The notes under the pieces are model-generated. The model searched no databases. It saw only the letters and a list, made by a program, of their open reading frames with translations, and was not told where the DNA came from. Positions 61,350-64,000 of a DNA stretch of 64,000 nt are shown here, piece by piece (position 1 is the first letter of the stretch; every line of letters begins with the position of its first letter). Source of the stretch: Clostridia bacterium (GTDB taxonomy: Bacteria; Bacillota; Clostridia; Oscillospirales; Acutalibacteraceae); NCBI GenBank assembly GCA_017560255.1, contig JAFYOI010000008.1, positions 124,001 through 188,000 on the forward strand. Direction: 5' to 3'. A program made the translations under genes and the position numbers.

Positions 61350-61550
61350 ATGATAGTTTTTGATAAACTTTGGGTAACGATGAAAAATAAAGGTGTTTCA
61401 ACGTACATGTTGCGAGAAAAATGCGGTATTGACAGCAAAACTATACGCCGTCTTAAAGCCAATGAGAATGTTGAAACAAAGACGCTTGACAAACTTTGTT
61501 CTGTTCTGGAATGTAGGATAGAAGATATTGCAGAGTTTATAAATGAGTAA
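61350..61550 (+). CDS. Small XRE-type HTH regulator
   Basis: A 66-residue Cro/CI-type DNA-binding protein made of a single HTH domain (KGVSTYMLREKCGIDSKTIRRLK, LDKLCSVLECRIEDIAEFI). AAGGAGGGG lies five bases before ATG 61350. The stop codon lies at the edge of the right terminator repeat. It probably controls itself and the divergent SLOG gene through the repeats at 61281-61323. Confidence 0.85.
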   Translation: MIVFDKLWVTMKNKGVSTYMLREKCGIDSKTIRRLKANENVETKTLDKLCSVLECRIEDIAEFINE

Positions 61551-61589
61551 AATCAAAAGCCGTGACGAATCAATCGTCACGGCTTTTTT
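61549..61589. repeat. 41-bp direct repeat, right copy (terminator)
   Basis: Exact copy of 60790-60830, including the hairpin, ending with T6. It terminates the HTH gene and, on the minus strand, the ABC transporter gene. Confidence 0.9.
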
Positions 61590-61599
61590 ATTGTTCTGA

Positions 61600-64000
61600 T
61601 TATTCTGTTCTCAATGCGGCTACGGGGTCTTTCTTTGCTGCAAGACGAGAGGGGATAAGACCTGCAATCAAGGTCAGCACCATACTGATTGCAACAAGTA
61701 TTGCCGCCGCAACGGGTGGCAATGTTGCGTTGATTGCGTTTGTGCCCATCAGGAATTCCAGAATCCAGTTTATTGGTATGCATAGCAGTGCGGAAACGAG
61801 GATACCGATAAGTCCGGAACAGAAACCGACGATGAGTGTTTCTGCATTGAATACAGAGGAAATGTTACCCTTGGAAGCGCCGATTGCGCGCAGGACGCCG
61901 ATTTCCTTTGTTCTTTCAAGTACTGAAATGTAGGTGATAATTCCTATCATTATTGAGGAAACGACAAGTGAGATTGAAACAAAGGCAATCAGACCGTATG
62001 ATACAACGTCAACGATTGTTGTAACGCCTGACATAAGCATTGCAACAATGTCGGTGTAAACAATCTTGTCATCTTCATTCACGCTGTCATTATACTGCTG
62101 AATGTAACCGTCAATGACTTCCTTATCCTCAAATGTGTTGGGATAAATGTTGATTGTTGACGGGTTGCTGATATCAGCAACGCCAAGAGTTCTGAGCGTT
62201 TCGCTGAGTGTTGAGCCGGAAATTGTGGACGGCAGATATGCGTTATAATATCCTGCAAGCACTGCTTCGTCAGTTGTGTTTGCAATCATCGCGTCAAACG
62301 CGTTTGCAAGGGCAACAATGCCCTGAGTGCCAAACAAATCGGACGGATTTGAAACTGAATTTTTAATCTGTGCAATTTTGAGTGCGGCCTGCTCAGCGTA
62401 CTTGTCGGTGATAATCTTTTTAAGATTTTCACGGAGCATTTGCTGCAACTCCTCGTCTGTGTAACCTGCAAGGTACTGTGTTGCGGTTTCTGTATCAAGT
62501 CCGTATGCGGAAGCGATAACGGAAACAATTGCCTCTCTTGTTGAGAAATACTGCATATAGGTGTCAGTCATCTGGTTGAGGTATTCTTCGGACGGAGTTG
62601 AAAGAATTTTTTCGTATATATCAGCCTTTGATGCAAAGTCAAGTGTTGCAAAATATTCTTTTGCTTTTACCGCTTTTTCTGCATCTGTGAGTTGCATTTC
62701 TTCGGTCAGTATGAAAGGAAGACCTGTTGTTACGTCATAGTTTTCGTTTTTGGGGTCTTTCTGCTCTTTAACGATTTCACTGTTGTTTGTCTCGTTAATT
62801 ACAAACTGTGTGAGCGCTGATGTGTAAGCAAAAACACCTGACAGTGAGGTTGCGTTTGCGTCAGGATTCGGCCTGATGATACCAACAATATTGATATCTT
62901 GACCTGCACTGATAATCATATTTGCGGTGTCACTGCTTTCGCCGACGTGTGACCAGATTCCGTTAAGTCCCTTTGTGTAGAAAGAACTTTCGGGAACAAG
63001 TTTGAACGAAACTTTCAGCACGTCCTCAAAGGAAATGCTTCTGTCGGCAATTTCAAGCGCTTCACCGCTGAGCACTGCGCGGAACATTTCTTCAACTTCG
63101 TCGTCGCTGATAAGTCCGAGCGCGTAGAATGCACTGTCTGCAATCTCGTTATTCTGGTCAAGGATGAGCAAAACTTCATCTGCTTTTGTGGGCCAGTTGC
63201 CGTAAACAAGGTCGTACTGCTCATAAATGATTTCAGAGATAAGTTCGCCGTTTTTGCCGGGGAGCATTTCTGCCCACAATTCCGTTGATGATGTCATCAT
63301 ACTCTGGCTCATTGTTGCAAACATTGAGTTTGCGATTGATTCGTCAGATGAGTCAGTTGAGAGAAATTGCTTCATAAGGTCTGTCGGATGGTATTTTCCG
63401 TCAGAGCCAAGAGCGTAAGTGTTGATAGGCACATCGTACTGATACTGAATCAACTGAATGTGCTGTGCAAGGTTGTTCGTTGCTGTTTCGGGATTCATCT
63501 GCTTGTCAAGGTATGCCTTGAAAGCGGTCATATTGTTCTTTTCTTCGCTGCCGACAAACATCGCGTTGAACATCTTGTTAAGTCGCGGGTCGGAGTAAAC
63601 TGTGTTTTCTTCACGCTCCGCCTTTTCCTGCTCCGTTGTTGTGCCCGATGAAGTTGAAAGAATACTCATAATCGGGGATTGCTCCTCAACGATTGAAATC
63701 GGGTAAGAGGTGAGCGTGTCCTTCTGCAAATCATTTACAAAGGTGTCAATACCCGTTGAAAGCGAAAGGATGAGAGCGATGCCGATGATACCGATTGAAC
63801 CGCCGAATGCAGTCAATAACGTACGACCTTTTTTTGTTCGCAGGTTGTTAAGACTGAGCAAAAGCGCTGTGAAGAAAGACATTGTTGTTTTCTCTGTTTC
63901 ACGTTTCTGGGACGGCTCTTTCTCATCTTGTTCTTCAACGATGAATTCGTTGGAGTCGTCTATAATTTTGCCGTCTTTTAATTTTACGATTCTCGTTGCA
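61600..64000 (-). CDS. ABC transporter ATPase-permease fusion, MacB/FtsX-like (5' part outside window)
   Basis: A minus-strand frame open to the window edge. The 39 codons before Met 63882 read ATRIVKLKDGKII, the end of a LolD-type ATPase domain, then an acidic linker. The permease part begins MSFFTALLLSLNNLRTKKGRTLL, with a first helix, a large extracellular region of about 500 residues, and three C-terminal helices containing VLERTKEIGVLRAIGASKGNI (FtsX motif). The single-chain ATPase-permease layout is one I recognise from Clostridia. Substrate unknown; export of peptides or lipoproteins, or mechanotransduction, are family roles. Confidence 0.88.
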   Translation of the reverse strand, partial: ATRIVKLKDGKIIDDSNEFIVEEQDEKEPSQKRETEKTTMSFFTALLLSLNNLRTKKGRTLLTAFGGSIGIIGIALILSLSTGIDTFVNDLQKDTLTSYPISIVEEQSPIMSILSTSSGTTTEQEKAEREENTVYSDPRLNKMFNAMFVGSEEKNNMTAFKAYLDKQMNPETATNNLAQHIQLIQYQYDVPINTYALGSDGKYHPTDLMKQFLSTDSSDESIANSMFATMSQSMMTSSTELWAEMLPGKNGELISEIIYEQYDLVYGNWPTKADEVLLILDQNNEIADSAFYALGLISDDEVEEMFRAVLSGEALEIADRSISFEDVLKVSFKLVPESSFYTKGLNGIWSHVGESSDTANMIISAGQDINIVGIIRPNPDANATSLSGVFAYTSALTQFVINETNNSEIVKEQKDPKNENYDVTTGLPFILTEEMQLTDAEKAVKAKEYFATLDFASKADIYEKILSTPSEEYLNQMTDTYMQYFSTREAIVSVIASAYGLDTETATQYLAGYTDEELQQMLRENLKKIITDKYAEQAALKIAQIKNSVSNPSDLFGTQGIVALANAFDAMIANTTDEAVLAGYYNAYLPSTISGSTLSETLRTLGVADISNPSTINIYPNTFEDKEVIDGYIQQYNDSVNEDDKIVYTDIVAMLMSGVTTIVDVVSYGLIAFVSISLVVSSIMIGIITYISVLERTKEIGVLRAIGASKGNISSVFNAETLIVGFCSGLIGILVSALLCIPINWILEFLMGTNAINATLPPVAAAILVAISMVLTLIAGLIPSRLAAKKDPVAALRTE

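Noticed and set aside
1..64000. Insertion sequences, prophage, integrase or large mobile element
   Set aside because: No transposase, recombinase, phage structural or conjugation gene was found on either strand.

Overview
The window reads as a chromosomal segment of an anaerobic Gram-positive Clostridia bacterium, most likely an uncultured gut member of the Oscillospirales/Ruminococcaceae type. Evidence: strong sigma-A style promoters (TTGACA, 17 bp, TATAAT), GGAGG ribosome binding sites, many lipobox lipoproteins, the Firmicutes cluster smc-ftsY-rdgB-yhbY-nadD-yqeK-rsfS-leuS, a flavin reductase-rubredoxin protein, an AzgA-type purine permease, and dapF/lysA of the meso-diaminopimelate route. 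No sporulation gene, phage, insertion sequence or CRISPR array was seen. Family and placement calls are from recognition by eye, not from searches.

Layout. 1-7.5 kb: end of smc, then the ftsY to leuS operon and rpsU. 7.5-10.8 kb (minus): lepA, a zinc phospholipase C-like protein and a LuxS-fold protein that lacks catalytic residues. 11-14.7 kb: a Thr-rich lipoprotein and a secreted beta-solenoid protein with a poly-Thr tail. 15-20.2 kb: carA, whose glutaminase triad is destroyed, and a carB-dapF fusion. 20.2-25 kb: fhs, tsaE-tsaB-rpiB and a purine permease. 25-31.4 kb: an SDR oxidoreductase, a MATE transporter, a GumN/TraB lipoprotein and a MarR-DegV-HAD operon. 31.4-34.8 kb (minus): an Asn/Gln-rich microprotein, then an amino-sugar operon (HTH-GlmM fusion, left-handed beta-helix protein, NagB). 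35-39.7 kb: a second MATE, a small EF-hand ORF, DUF2130, a small alarmone hydrolase and a Phd-Doc toxin-antitoxin pair. 39.8-42.9 kb: a YetF/DUF421 protein, tRNA-Pro next to two 200-bp tandem repeats carrying copies of the tRNA 3' end, and adenine deaminase. 43-50 kb: phosphohexomutase, a D,D-carboxypeptidase lipoprotein, an HprK-like kinase with a radical SAM/SPASM enzyme, two lipoproteins and a membrane protein. 50-55.3 kb: AGCS symporter, RodA, Fur-box-preceded flavin reductase-rubredoxin, DUF4364 and a two-repeat lipoprotein. 55.3-60.8 kb: four tRNAs, dCMP deaminase, lon, engB and lysA. 60.8-64 kb: a small SLOG/HTH cassette bounded by 41-bp direct repeats, then a partial ABC ATPase-permease fusion.

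How it fits together. Most of the window is housekeeping. The most unusual material is in altered enzymes: (i) a carbamoyl-phosphate synthetase whose small subunit has lost both the nucleophilic Cys and the catalytic His, pointing to an ammonia-fed enzyme, and whose large subunit is fused to DapF; (ii) an XRE-type DNA-binding domain fused to phosphoglucosamine mutase, with a palindrome over its own -10 box; (iii) a LuxS homologue with HxxCH in place of HxxEH and no Cys84 equivalent. Separate points of interest are the tRNA-Pro repeats, the HprK-like/rSAM pair, the SLOG cassette and a set of Thr-rich exported proteins.
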